The position numbers were made by a program, and so were the translations under genes. From Amycolatopsis nivea (GTDB lineage: Bacteria > Actinomycetota > Actinomycetes > Mycobacteriales > Pseudonocardiaceae), in assembly GCF_004522235.1 (NCBI RefSeq), contig NZ_SDLT01000034.1, forward strand, positions 49,576 through 113,575: DNA of 64,000 bases. The letters are read 5' to 3'. Under the pieces are notes generated by a model, which did no database searches, was not told the DNA's origin, and was given only the letters and a program-made list of their open reading frames with translations. Below, piece after piece: positions 29,041-37,198 of the stretch; position 1 is the first letter of the stretch, and each line of letters starts with the position of its first letter.

Positions 29041-29095
29041 GTCCGTGAGGGCCACCCCGAGGGAATCAGATTCCGTGAGGGTGGCCCTCACGGAC
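29041..29095. repeat. 16-bp perfect hairpin with nested palindrome
   Basis: GTCCGTGAGGGCCACC (29041-29056) pairs exactly with GGTGGCCCTCACGGAC (29080-29095). The loop itself contains the palindrome GGAATC-A-GATTCC (29062-29074). The outer stem starts and the inner AATCAG core resemble the hairpins near 25771 and 32868, suggesting one dispersed family. Confidence 0.75.
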
Positions 29096-29170
29096 GTCGG
29101 CAACGCGCGCCGGGTCCGTCGGCTGGGGCGGGAACTTCGGCCCACCGCGGAGAAAACCCCATGGGGACAT

Positions 29171-29385
29171 GTCGGGCGAAGGGCCGTTGCCGAGCCGGGG
29201 GCAGCCGGGTGAGGAGTTTGCCGGGCTGAGGCCGGTCGGCGGAAGGGTCGTTGCTGAGCTGGGGGCCGTTGGGCGAGGAGTTTTGCTGGGCTGAGGTCGG
29301 TCGGGCGAAGGGCCGTTGTCGAGCTGGGGCAGTCGGGCGAGGAGTTTTGCCGGGCCGACGCCGGTCGGGTGAAGAGCCGCCGCAT
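29171..29385. repeat. Degenerate 64-nt tandem repeat
   Basis: Units beginning GTCGGGCGAAGGGCCGTTG start at about 29171, 29235, 29300 and 29364, giving three full copies and one partial at about 64-nt spacing. Each contains a GGCGAGGAGTTTTGC-like stretch. No conserved frame is present, so they are treated as non-coding. The spacer from 29386 to 29560 holds nothing recognisable except the start of the next gene's upstream region. Confidence 0.7.
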
Positions 29386-29560
29386 GCGGCCAGTTCCGCA
29401 TCGCCGCGTCCAGCCCACCCCACCGTTGACGTGCCGTCCCCCGCGACTGGCCCCCACCGGGCCCCGCCGATGGGGGAGTGTGGGCGGGGCCGGGCGGAGG
29501 GATCGTGGTGCCCCCGTCCGGTGGTCCACTGGCGATTCGTCCTCCGATCGGGCACGATCG

Positions 29561-29941
29561 GTGATCGTGGCTTCGGGAGACGGGCAGGACGCGGGAGACC
29601 TCGAGGTATCCGTCCGGTGGCGGGGGCCGGCCGCGGTGGTGACCGTGGGCGGGGAGATCGATCTGGTCACCGCGCCCGAACTCGGCGAGTTCGTGGGCGG
29701 GGTGCTCGAGCGCGAGCCCGGCGTGCTGGTGGTCGACCTGCGTGCGGTCGATTTTCTCAGCTCGTCCGGGCTGCAGGTGCTGGCCGGCGCGCACCGCAAG
29801 CTCGACGCGGGCGCGTTGCGGGTCGTGAGCACGTCTTCGATCACGTCGCGGCCGTTCACGACCACCGGCCTCGACGAGTGGATCTCGCTGTTCCCCTCGG
29901 TCGACCAGGCGCTGGCCGGGGTCGCCGGAGCGGGCGGCTGA
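29561..29941 (+). CDS. STAS-domain anti-sigma-factor antagonist
   Basis: This 126-aa STAS protein has GEIDLVTAPELGEFV, then VVDLRAVDFLSSSGLQVL, and a C-terminal helix. The phosphorylation motif reads S67-S68-S69-G70, so a serine is kept at the acceptor position, unlike the STAS protein at 16738. The start is uncertain: GTG codons at 29561 and 29567 are both possible and no ribosome site stands out. The next gene, an HATPase protein, begins 3 nt after its stop, so the two probably form a partner-switching pair that controls a sigma factor encoded elsewhere. Confidence 0.85.
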   Translation: MIVASGDGQDAGDLEVSVRWRGPAAVVTVGGEIDLVTAPELGEFVGGVLEREPGVLVVDLRAVDFLSSSGLQVLAGAHRKLDAGALRVVSTSSITSRPFTTTGLDEWISLFPSVDQALAGVAGAGG

Positions 29942-29943
29942 CG

Positions 29944-30351
29944 ATGGACGTGCAGGAGGACACCCGCGCGCTGAGCTGCCACGGGATCGTGGCCGAACCG
30001 GGGGCGCTGCGGGCGCTGCGGCACCGGTTGCTGGCTTGGGCGCTGGAGTCCGGCATCCCGGACGATCGCGCGCACGACATCGTGCTGGCCGGGTACGAGG
30101 CGCTGGCGAACGTCGCGGACCACGCCTATCCGGGGGAACCTGGGTTGGTGGACCTCGACGCGGTGTGCCGGCCGGACAGCGTCGAGGTCGTGATCGCCGA
30201 CCACGGGGAATGGCGTCCGCCGGACGAGGCCGAGGACGACCCGGTGTCGGTGCGCGGGCGCGGGTTGCTGCTGGTGCAGGCGACGGCGGACCAAGCGGAC
30301 GTGCGGACCGGCGCGGATGGCACGGTGGTCACGCTCGGCTGGAAGCTCTGA
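29944..30351 (+). CDS. Anti-sigma regulatory factor, HATPase (RsbW/SpoIIAB-like)
   Basis: This 135-aa single GHKL-type ATPase domain is of the serine kinase anti-sigma class. The N box is LAGYEALANVADHAYPG, with the Glu, Asn and His of the family. ADHGEW is the G1 box, and SVRGRGLLLVQATAD is the G2 region. It would hold a sigma factor and phosphorylate a STAS antagonist. The antagonist gene lies directly upstream with a 2-nt gap. No sigma gene is adjacent. It is convergent with the aryl-CoA ligase gene, with about 100 nt between them. Confidence 0.88.
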   Translation: MDVQEDTRALSCHGIVAEPGALRALRHRLLAWALESGIPDDRAHDIVLAGYEALANVADHAYPGEPGLVDLDAVCRPDSVEVVIADHGEWRPPDEAEDDPVSVRGRGLLLVQATADQADVRTGADGTVVTLGWKL

Positions 30352-30453
30352 CGGACCCAGTTCCCCGGTCGATGGGGTCCGGTTTGGAGGGCGGTCGGCA
30401 CCGGCGACGCTGGCGGCTGAGGGCCGGTCCAGTAAGGACGACCGCTTCCGAAG

Positions 30454-32070
30454 TCAGCTCACCGGTTCGGCCGCGCGGCGGCGCAGCAGGTATCGCTGCA
30501 CCTTACCGCTCGGGTTGCGCGGCAGGTCCGGGATGAACTCCACCCGTCGCGGGTATTTGTACGGCGCGGCAAGGGATTTCGCGAAGTCCTGCAGTTCCTT
30601 CACCTTCGCGTCGTCGCCGGCGACGCCCTCGTTGAGGACCACGTAAGCGGCGACGATCGAGCCGCGCGCGTCGTCCGGGGCCGCGACGACCGCGCATTCC
30701 AGCACATCCGGGTGGCGCAGCAGCACTTCTTCCACCTCGGGCCCGGCGATGTTGTAGCCGGACGAGACGATCATGTCGTCGCTGCGGGCGCGGTAGTGGA
30801 AGTAGCCGTCGGAGTCGCGGACGTAGGTGTCGCCGGTGAGGTTCCAGCCGTCCTCGACGAAGACGGTCTGCCGGTCGTCGGCGAGGTAGCGGCAGCCGGT
30901 CGGGCCTTGGACGGCCAGGCGGCCGGGGGTGCCGTCGGGGACGGGGTTTCCGTTGTCGTCGACGATCTGTGCCCGGTAGCCGGGGACGACGCGGCCGGTC
31001 GCGCCGGGACGGGCGTCCTCGTCGGCGGCGGAGATGAAGACGTGCAGCATTTCGGTGCTGCCGATGCCGTCGATGAGCCAGTGGCCGGTGGCCTCGTGGA
31101 AGTCGGTCGCGACGGATTCCGGCAGCGCCTCGCCCGCCGATACCGCGCGGCGCAAGCCGGACAACAGCGGGCGGCGGTCGGAGGCCAGGATCGCGCGGTA
31201 CGCGGTGGGCGCGGTGAACAGGACTGTTACGTGATGCTCGGCGACGAGGTCGGCGAGTTCGGTCGGGGTGGCGCGCTCGATGAGCAGCGTCGCGGCGCCG
31301 GCGTGCAGCGGGAAGACCAGCAGGCCGCCGAGGCCGAACGTGAACGCCAGCGGGGGAGTGCCGCAGAACAGGTCGGTTTCCTGGGGTTTCACCAGGTGCC
31401 GGGAGAACGTGTCGGCGATGGCGAGCAGGTCGCGGTGGAAGTGCATGGTCGCCTTGGGACGGCCGGTGGTGCCGGAGGTGAAGGCGAGGAGAGCGACGTC
31501 GTCCGCGGCGGTGTCGACGTCCTCGAAGGTCGCGGGACGGGCGGCGCAGCGGGCGGCCAGGTCGTCGGGGCTGTCGCCGCCGTAGGGCACCAGGGGGAGG
31601 TCGAAGGACTGCAGTTCCTCGGGATACCGGTGGTCGCACAGGGCGATGACGGGCGTGCTCGCCTCGATGATTTTCGACAGTTCGTGCGCGCGCAGCATCG
31701 GCATGGTGGCGACGGCGACCGCGCCGGCTTTCAGCACGCCCAGCCAACACGCGGCGAGCCACGGGGTGTTCGGCCCGCGCAGCAGCACGCGGTTCCCAGG
31801 TACGACGCCCTGCGCGGTGAGCTCGTGGGCGATCTGGTTGGCGCGCGTCAGCAGGTCGCCGTAGGACCAGGATTCGGTGGGGGAGAGCAACGCGGGACGG
31901 TCGGCTCCCCAGCGCGCGATCGTGTCGTCGAGCAGGCGCGTGGCCGCGTTGAGCCGGTCGGGGTACTGCAGTTCGGGCAGGTCGAACCACAACCGCGGCC
32001 ACTGCTCGAACGGCGGGAGGTGGTCCCGGCAGAACGTGTCGACATGCGCACTCGGCTGGAGCTGCACCAC
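30454..32070 (-). CDS. Aryl/2-aminobenzoate-CoA ligase, AMP-forming
   Basis: This roughly 538-aa acyl-adenylate-forming enzyme is of the benzoate/2-aminobenzoate-CoA ligase group. It activates an aromatic or related acid with ATP and CoA. LLAFTSGTTGRPKATMH is the P-loop-like A3 motif, DGIGSTEMLHVF is A5, and GWNLTGDTYVRDSDGYFHYRARSDDMI covers A7-A8. RNPSGKVQRYLL carries the catalytic lysine. The GTG at 32070 (just before QLQPSAHVDTF) has a GGGGG stretch close upstream and is preferred over the GTG at 32098-32100, which lies too near the predicted promoter. The natural acid is unknown. Confidence 0.85.
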   Translation of the reverse strand: MVQLQPSAHVDTFCRDHLPPFEQWPRLWFDLPELQYPDRLNAATRLLDDTIARWGADRPALLSPTESWSYGDLLTRANQIAHELTAQGVVPGNRVLLRGPNTPWLAACWLGVLKAGAVAVATMPMLRAHELSKIIEASTPVIALCDHRYPEELQSFDLPLVPYGGDSPDDLAARCAARPATFEDVDTAADDVALLAFTSGTTGRPKATMHFHRDLLAIADTFSRHLVKPQETDLFCGTPPLAFTFGLGGLLVFPLHAGAATLLIERATPTELADLVAEHHVTVLFTAPTAYRAILASDRRPLLSGLRRAVSAGEALPESVATDFHEATGHWLIDGIGSTEMLHVFISAADEDARPGATGRVVPGYRAQIVDDNGNPVPDGTPGRLAVQGPTGCRYLADDRQTVFVEDGWNLTGDTYVRDSDGYFHYRARSDDMIVSSGYNIAGPEVEEVLLRHPDVLECAVVAAPDDARGSIVAAYVVLNEGVAGDDAKVKELQDFAKSLAAPYKYPRRVEFIPDLPRNPSGKVQRYLLRRRAAEPVS

Positions 32071-32113
32071 GTGCCCCCAATTCAGACGACGGCCATTCAC
32101 GCGTCCAGCTACT

Positions 32114-32127
32114 GTAATACGTTTTAC
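32114..32127. promoter_or_regulatory. Imperfect palindrome upstream of CoA ligase
   Basis: GTAATACGTTTTAC is palindromic except at one symmetric pair. It is AT-rich and lies about 45 nt before the preferred CoA-ligase start, overlapping the likely -10 region (TATTAC on the minus strand). A TetR-type operator is a reasonable guess. No regulator gene is adjacent. Confidence 0.45.
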
Positions 32128-32157
32128 GACCGTCAGGAAGACGCAACATCGGACGGC

Positions 32158-32412
32158 GCTCGCGGGGGCACGGAGCGCAGTCGGGGCGGGGTTGGCGGGC
32201 TGCGCCGTCGGTGCGGCCCCCGTGGTGGGTGCGGGCTTGGTGCCGGAGTGTGGCGGATCGTGCCGATCAGGAACGGAGCCGCTCGCGGGGGTACGGAGTG
32301 CAGTCGGGATGGGGTTGGCGGGCTGCGCCGTCGGTGCGGCCCCCGTGGAAGGTGCGGGCTTCGTGCCGGAGTGCGGCGGACCGCGCCGATCAGGAACCGA
32401 GTTGCTCGCGGA
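32158..32412. repeat. 123-nt direct repeat reaching into 3' end of CdiI-like gene
   Basis: Two nearly complete copies start at 32158 and 32281, and a third start is at 32404, exactly 123 nt apart each time. The shared text includes GCTCGCGGGGG, then GGGTTGGCGGGCTGCGCC and GCCGATCAGGAAC. The third start coincides with the last codons and stop of the minus-strand CdiI-like gene. The array therefore appears to have grown from that gene end, or the gene end has been replaced by the repeat. Confidence 0.8.
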
Positions 32413-32818
32413 ACTTGGCGATGGGCTCGCGGAGGAGGAAGTCGAAGTCCTCGGCGGTCGTGTCGAGCGCGGCGAGGACGCGTTCGAGCCGCTCGAGGTG
32501 GTCCGGGCGGGCGTGCCAGTGGGACGGCGGGATGCGCAGTGTCGACGCGAGCAGATCGCCGGGGTAGAGGTCGCCTTCGCAGAGGGGGTCGTGCTCCAGC
32601 ATCGCCAGCGCGCGCGGCAGGAGGATCGGCGCGCCGACGTCCTGGCCGAGCAGGAGGCGGAGGTCTTCGGCCGTGAGCAGGCCGATGGGCTTGCGCCGCA
32701 AGCGATGCACGGTCTCGATCAGCCTGGTCGCGTCGGCGGGAGGGTCGCCCCGGTCAGCGTTTCGATTTGCTCCAGCGACTGGGCGGACCGGTCGGGTCGT
32801 CGGGACAGGGGTGATCAC
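32390..32818 (-). CDS. CdiI-like immunity protein (possibly frameshifted at N-terminus)
   Basis: This 142-aa protein resembles contact-dependent growth inhibition immunity proteins. DPPADATRLIETVHRLRRKP, LTAEDLRLLLGQ, GAPILLPRALAMLEHDPL and EGDLYPGDLLAS follow the family order. Such proteins block a toxin delivered by neighbours. No CDI toxin or secretion gene is nearby, so it is an orphan. The usual N-terminal text (AQSLEQIE) is present in the DNA near 32770-32795 but in another frame from the rest, which points to an indel. The start at the GTG 32818 is therefore doubtful. Confidence 0.6.
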   Translation of the reverse strand: MITPVPTTRPVRPVAGANRNADRGDPPADATRLIETVHRLRRKPIGLLTAEDLRLLLGQDVGAPILLPRALAMLEHDPLCEGDLYPGDLLASTLRIPPSHWHARPDHLERLERVLAALDTTAEDFDFLLREPIAKFREQLGS

Positions 32819-32867
32819 CTCGTTCCGGGGACGAGTTTCGGAGGGCCGCCGATGCTCCGCGAGAAGC

Positions 32868-32910
32868 CCGTGCGGGGAACCCGCGGAGCGAATCAGGGTT
32901 CCCCGCACGG
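32868..32910. terminator. 15-bp hairpin downstream of PBP gene
   Basis: CCGTGCGGGGAACCC (32868-32882) pairs exactly with GGGTTCCCCGCACGG (32896-32910), with a 13-nt loop containing GAATCA. It lies directly after the PBP stop on the minus strand and before the CdiI-like gene. It is well placed to terminate the PBP transcript and belongs to the same hairpin family as 25771 and 29041. Confidence 0.7.
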
Positions 32911-32925
32911 CGAAACCCAGGCGGC

Positions 32926-35046
32926 TCAGGCGTGCGCGTCCAGGTAGGCCGGGTCCGGGGGCGGGATCGGGACGTCCGGCTGTCCGGCCAGCAGTTGGTT
33001 CATCGCGGCGAAGTACGGCGGCGCGGCGACCGTGCCGCCGAAGGCGCCGTGGCCGCAGTTGCCCAGGTGGACTGGGGTGCCGGGGCAGATTTCCTGGGGG
33101 TGGGGGCCGTCGGCGAAGACCATGGACGACACCGCGTAGTGGTCGACTCCGCCGACGAACGCGACGGATTCGCTTTCCTGCGTGGTTCCGGTCTTGCCGA
33201 TGTCCGGGTGGGTCCAGCCCGCCGACTGGGCCGCGCGGGCGGACGTGCCGATGGTGGTGTCCTGGCTCAGCCCCGCCTCCAGCGTGTTCGCGACGCCGGG
33301 CGGGATCACCTGTTCGCATGCCTGCTGGTGCAGCGCGACCGGCTGGCCGTGGCGGTCGGTGACGGACAGGATCGGGTCGGGCGGGCACCACATCCCGCCG
33401 CTCATCAGGGTGGCCGAGACGTTCGCCATCTCCAGCGGGCTCACCGGGCTGTTGCCCAGGGTGAACGACAGCAGGTTCTGGAAATACTGCGACTGCGGTT
33501 CGTTGTACTGCGGGTTCTTCGACCGCGCGTCCGACGGGTCGGTGATCGGCTTGCTGCCCGCGTCGTTGGTCGCCATCGTGTTGCGCAGGCCCAGTTTCCG
33601 CGCCATGTCCAGCACCGCGGGCATGCCCACCTGCGATTCCAAGCCGACGAACGCGACGTTCGGCGACGTCGCGAGCCCGGCGGCCAGCGTGATCGGGTTC
33701 GGGTAGCTCGTGCCGTCGTTGCTCACCGGATAGCAGTGCGTGTACCGGTTCATGTTGGGCGGGTTGAAACAGTCGCTGAACGGGTTCGGCAGCGGCGTGT
33801 TCAGGCCCGCCTTCCCGGCGACCATCGCCGCGGCCGAGGTGAAGATCTTGAACGACGAGCCCGCGCCGAACTTGTTGCTCGCGTCGGCCACGATGTTCGT
33901 GGACGTCTCGCCCTGGTCGGGATCGGTGCCGTAGTTGCGGTTCGCGACCATCGCGAGCACCTGGTGCCCGTCGCCCCCGGGCTGCACGACCGCGAACGTG
34001 TTGGCGACCCCGTCCTGCGTGGTCGGCACGTTCGCGTTGACCGCGTCCTTCGTCACCTGGCTCACGTGCGGGTCCATGGTGGTCTTCACGGTGTATCCGC
34101 CGGTGTCGATCTGGTCGACGGTGAGCCCGGACTGCACGAGATAGCGCACCGCGTACGCGCAGAAGAACCCGGCATCGGGAGCCGCGCCGAGGCACGTGCT
34201 CGCCGGCGCCTGCGGCCGCGCACCGCTGAGGCCCAGCGGGGTCGCCTTCGCGGTCGCCCCGTAGGACGCCGGGATCGAATGCGCCTGCACCATCGAATCG
34301 ATCACCAGATTGCGCCGTTGGAGCGCCTTGTCCGGATGCGTGTACGGGTTGTAGATGTTGGGGTTGTTCACCATCCCGGCGAGCAGCGCTGCCTGCGGCA
34401 CGGTCAGTTTGTCCGCAGTCGTCCCGAAATACGCCTGCGCGGCGGCGCCGACGCCGTACACCGTGCCGGTGTATTCGACCACGTTCAGGTAGTCGGCGAG
34501 GATGTCGTCCTTGGACACGGTCTGCGCCAGCTGCACGGCCATCTTCGCCTCGCGCAGCTTGCGTGCCAGCGAATCCTCCTGATCCCGTTGCTGCGCCGCC
34601 TTGTCGTTGCGGTCCACGACGTTCACGAGGTAGTTCTTCACGTATTGCTGCGTGAGCGTGGACGCGCCTTGCAGGTTCCCGCCGGAACTGTTGTGCACCG
34701 CGGCGCGCAGCATGCCCTGCGGGTCGACGCCGCCCTCGCTGTAGAACCGGCGGTCTTCGATGTCGACGATCGCGGCTTTCATCGCCGGGGAGATCTGCGC
34801 CGGAGTGACCGGAATGCGGTACTGCGAGTACAAAGTCGCGATCGTCCCGCCGTTCCGGTCGGTGACCGTGGTGACGAGCGGCGGCTCCGCGTGCACGAGA
34901 TCGGCGGAAATGGCGTCGACCGAATCGCTGACCTGGTTGGACAGCACGCCGGCGCCGATCGCGACCGGGGCGAGCGTGCCCGCGACGAGAATCCCGGCCA
35001 GCACGCACAATCCGAGGAACGGGGCTATCCCCCTGCGACGAGACAC
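32926..35046 (-). CDS. Class A penicillin-binding protein (transglycosylase/transpeptidase)
   Basis: This 706-aa bifunctional peptidoglycan synthase has one N-terminal membrane anchor. The glycosyltransferase domain (GT51) shows IEDRRFYSEGGVDPQG, GASTLTQQYVKN and RKLREAKMAVQL. The transpeptidase domain has SSFK near residue 400 with the acyl-enzyme serine, SPN as the SxN element and GKTGT. Both activities act outside the membrane on lipid II and stem peptides. A GTG at 35046 is preferred because TTGGGAACC stands before it; a TTG nine bases upstream is possible. A strong hairpin follows the gene. Confidence 0.93.
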   Translation of the reverse strand: MSRRRGIAPFLGLCVLAGILVAGTLAPVAIGAGVLSNQVSDSVDAISADLVHAEPPLVTTVTDRNGGTIATLYSQYRIPVTPAQISPAMKAAIVDIEDRRFYSEGGVDPQGMLRAAVHNSSGGNLQGASTLTQQYVKNYLVNVVDRNDKAAQQRDQEDSLARKLREAKMAVQLAQTVSKDDILADYLNVVEYTGTVYGVGAAAQAYFGTTADKLTVPQAALLAGMVNNPNIYNPYTHPDKALQRRNLVIDSMVQAHSIPASYGATAKATPLGLSGARPQAPASTCLGAAPDAGFFCAYAVRYLVQSGLTVDQIDTGGYTVKTTMDPHVSQVTKDAVNANVPTTQDGVANTFAVVQPGGDGHQVLAMVANRNYGTDPDQGETSTNIVADASNKFGAGSSFKIFTSAAAMVAGKAGLNTPLPNPFSDCFNPPNMNRYTHCYPVSNDGTSYPNPITLAAGLATSPNVAFVGLESQVGMPAVLDMARKLGLRNTMATNDAGSKPITDPSDARSKNPQYNEPQSQYFQNLLSFTLGNSPVSPLEMANVSATLMSGGMWCPPDPILSVTDRHGQPVALHQQACEQVIPPGVANTLEAGLSQDTTIGTSARAAQSAGWTHPDIGKTGTTQESESVAFVGGVDHYAVSSMVFADGPHPQEICPGTPVHLGNCGHGAFGGTVAAPPYFAAMNQLLAGQPDVPIPPPDPAYLDAHA

Positions 35047-35100
35047 GGTTCCCAACCTATGCCTCTCCCGGTGAGAAACCGGTGTGCGGACGAGGGTGTT

Positions 35101-35922
35101 TCATCGAGCCAACCTTCCCAGCAGAGCCGAAGCGACCGCGATCGCCAGCGCGGTCGCACCCACTAAGACGCCGAAGTCGGCCCAGAGGTTCTCCGGGGTG
35201 CCGATCAATAATCCCCGCAAGGCGTCGACTTGGTAACTGAGCGGGTTCGCGTGGCTCAGCACCTTGAGCCAGGACGGCATGAGGTTCACCGGATAGAGCG
35301 CGTTGGACCCGAAAAACAGCGGCATCGTGATCGCCTGGCCGATGCCCATCAGCCGTTCGCGGGAAAGCACCAAACCGGCGATAACGATGGAAAGACAGCA
35401 GAAAAAGGCCGAACCGAGCACAACGGCCACCGCGGCGCCCAGGAGCCGCAACGGGTTCGCGGTCAGCCCGACGCCGAGCAGTGCGGCGAGAATCACCACG
35501 ATGAACGCCTGCACGAGGGCGCGCACCCCGGCGGCGAAAGCCTTGCCCGCCACCAGCGCCGCGCGCGGCGTGGGCGTGACGAGCAGCTTCGCGAGGACGC
35601 CCGCGTCGCGCTCCCAGATGATCTGGATGCCGTAGAAGATGGAGATGAACAATGCGGACTGGGCCAGGATGCCGGGCGCGAGATAGTCGAGATAGGGCAC
35701 CGAACCGGTCGGGATCGCGCGCAACCGGGTGAACGTTTCGCCGAAGATGAGCAGCCACAGCGCGGGCTGGATCGCCCGGGTGAGCAATTCGGTCTGGTCC
35801 CGGCGGAGTTTCTGCAGTTCCACCAGGCACATCGCGCCGATCCGGGAGAACAGGACGCGCAACTGCCCCAGCGGGCCGGGGTCAGCCGAGACGGCGGGCG
35901 GTGCGGCGAGCGGCGCGGACAT
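35101..35922 (-). CDS. ABC-2 type exporter permease (DrrB-like)
   Basis: This 273-aa permease has about six membrane segments and the ABC-2 signature around FFGSNALYPVNLMPSWLKVL. The N-terminal part is cytoplasmic, and LVTPTPRAALVAGKA precedes the third segment as in daunorubicin-type DrrB. It overlaps the ATPase gene by 41 nt, so the pair is translated together. It would export a drug-like or lipid compound. It is the last gene of the MarR-ATPase-permease operon. Confidence 0.9.
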   Translation of the reverse strand: MSAPLAAPPAVSADPGPLGQLRVLFSRIGAMCLVELQKLRRDQTELLTRAIQPALWLLIFGETFTRLRAIPTGSVPYLDYLAPGILAQSALFISIFYGIQIIWERDAGVLAKLLVTPTPRAALVAGKAFAAGVRALVQAFIVVILAALLGVGLTANPLRLLGAAVAVVLGSAFFCCLSIVIAGLVLSRERLMGIGQAITMPLFFGSNALYPVNLMPSWLKVLSHANPLSYQVDALRGLLIGTPENLWADFGVLVGATALAIAVASALLGRLAR

Positions 35923-36679
35923 CGCGAATCCCTCCTGCGTCGAGCGCGTTCCCGGTGACGGTCCGGAACACGTCGTCCAAAGTGGACTGCGGGCCGAGCC
36001 CGGCTTCGAGGTCGGCCGGGGTGCCGAGCGCGCGGATCTTGCCGGTGTGCATCAGCGCTACGCGGTCGCAGTACTGCTCGGCTTCGTCCATGTAATGGGT
36101 GGTGACGAGCACGGTCATCCCAGTGTGGGCGCGGATCTCGGAAATCCGCTCCCAGACCGCTGAGCGCGCCACTGGGTCGAGGCCGATGGTCGGCTCGTCG
36201 AGGATCAGCAGCCGGGGCGAGCTGACCAGCGCCTGCGCGAGTTCCAGCCGGCGGATCATGCCGCCGGAGTACCGGCCGGCCGGGCGGTCCGCGTCGTTCT
36301 CAAGGCCGACCAGCTCCAGCGCCTCCCGCACCTGGGCGGCGCGTTGGGCTCGCGGCACGTCGAAGAGCCGGGCGAACAGCGACACGTTCTCGCGGCCGGT
36401 GAGCGCGCCGTCGGCGGAAAGCTGTTGGGGGACATAGCCGATCAGGCGGCGGACGGCCATCCGGCGGCGGGCGACGTCGAGCCCGAAGACGGTGATGCGG
36501 TCCGGCGAGACGGGCAAAAGCGTCGTGATCATCCGGATCGTGGTGGTTTTCCCGGCTCCGTTCGGGCCGAGCAGGCCGAAGACCTCGCCGGGCTCGATGG
36601 CGAGATCCACGCCGTCGACCGCGACGGTGGTCCCGAAGGAGTGCCGCACTTCGGTGCAGCGGACTGCCGGTTCGCTCAC
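35882..36679 (-). CDS. ABC exporter ATP-binding protein (DrrA-like)
   Basis: This 265-aa ABC ATPase has Walker A GPNGAGKTT, a Q-loop in YVPQQLSADG, the signature YSGGMIRRLELAQAL, Walker B LLILDEPTIGLDP and the H-loop TTHYMDEAE. The GLLGPNGAGKTTTIRMI line and HYMDEAEQ ending place it in the drug-resistance DrrA group. It starts 4 nt inside the end of the MarR gene (ATGA). The MarR regulator probably senses the exported compound and derepresses the pump. Confidence 0.93.
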   Translation of the reverse strand: MSEPAVRCTEVRHSFGTTVAVDGVDLAIEPGEVFGLLGPNGAGKTTTIRMITTLLPVSPDRITVFGLDVARRRMAVRRLIGYVPQQLSADGALTGRENVSLFARLFDVPRAQRAAQVREALELVGLENDADRPAGRYSGGMIRRLELAQALVSSPRLLILDEPTIGLDPVARSAVWERISEIRAHTGMTVLVTTHYMDEAEQYCDRVALMHTGKIRALGTPADLEAGLGPQSTLDDVFRTVTGNALDAGGIRDVRAARRTARRLG

Positions 36680-37128
36680 GTGTCCTCCTTGAGCACTTCG
36701 GTGAGCCGTTCGAGGGCGGGCAGTGCGGCGACGATCGCCGAAGTGTCCTCTTCGGACAGTTGAGCGAGCGCGGCGGAAACCAGGCCTGTTCGCGTACGCC
36801 GCCAGGTCGCCATCCGGTCCTGGGCCGCGTCGGTGAGCTGCAGTCGCGCGGCCCGGCGGTCGGCCGGATCGACCTCGCGCCGCAGCAAGCCCGCCTCGGT
36901 GAGCACGTTCACGAGCGTGCTCACCGAATTCCCGGCCAGGCTGAGCTCCCGGGCCGCCGCCGCGACGCCGATGCCCGGGTTCCGGTGCACGACCCGCAGC
37001 AGTTCCACCTGCGAGCCCGGCAGATGCGGGCCGGGCAGTTCGGCCCGCACGCGGCGGCGCACGACACGGCGTACGCCCAGCACCGCGGCGAGAACGCGTT
37101 CGGCGAGGTCGATCCGGGGTGCGGGCAT
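36676..37128 (-). CDS. MarR family regulator of ABC exporter
   Basis: This 150-aa MarR-type winged helix protein has GSQVELLRVVHRNPG, VAAAARELSLAGNSVSTLVN as the DNA-binding helices, and EVDPADRRAARLQLTDAAQ as the wing. It is the first gene of the operon and overlaps the ATPase by 4 nt. The region just upstream holds two tight palindromes that would let it repress its own operon. The inducing ligand is unknown. Confidence 0.9.
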   Translation of the reverse strand: MPAPRIDLAERVLAAVLGVRRVVRRRVRAELPGPHLPGSQVELLRVVHRNPGIGVAAAARELSLAGNSVSTLVNVLTEAGLLRREVDPADRRAARLQLTDAAQDRMATWRRTRTGLVSAALAQLSEEDTSAIVAALPALERLTEVLKEDT

Positions 37129-37137
37129 GCCTCGAAG

Positions 37138-37170
37138 TTAGCTCTGAGTCAGAGTCATTAGCAACGCTAA
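37138..37170. promoter_or_regulatory. Paired palindromes upstream of MarR-ABC operon
   Basis: CTCTGA-G-TCAGAG (37142-37154) and TTAGC-AAC-GCTAA (37158-37170) are perfect dyads next to each other, 13 nt before the MarR start. TTAGC also occurs at 37138. Their position fits an autoregulated MarR operator. Confidence 0.65.
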
Positions 37171-37198
37171 ATGTCTCGTTCGCCGGAAGCCTGCTGGT

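Noticed and set aside
28474..29560. Insertion sequence remnant in the repeat-rich spacer
   Set aside because: No transposase fragment or paired terminal inverted repeats with target duplication could be seen; the structure is tandem repeats and hairpins only.
26833..30294. Minus-strand open frame of over 1100 codons across the repeat spacer
   Set aside because: It runs antisense to three real genes and through tandem repeats, which produce repeated peptide text without any domain.
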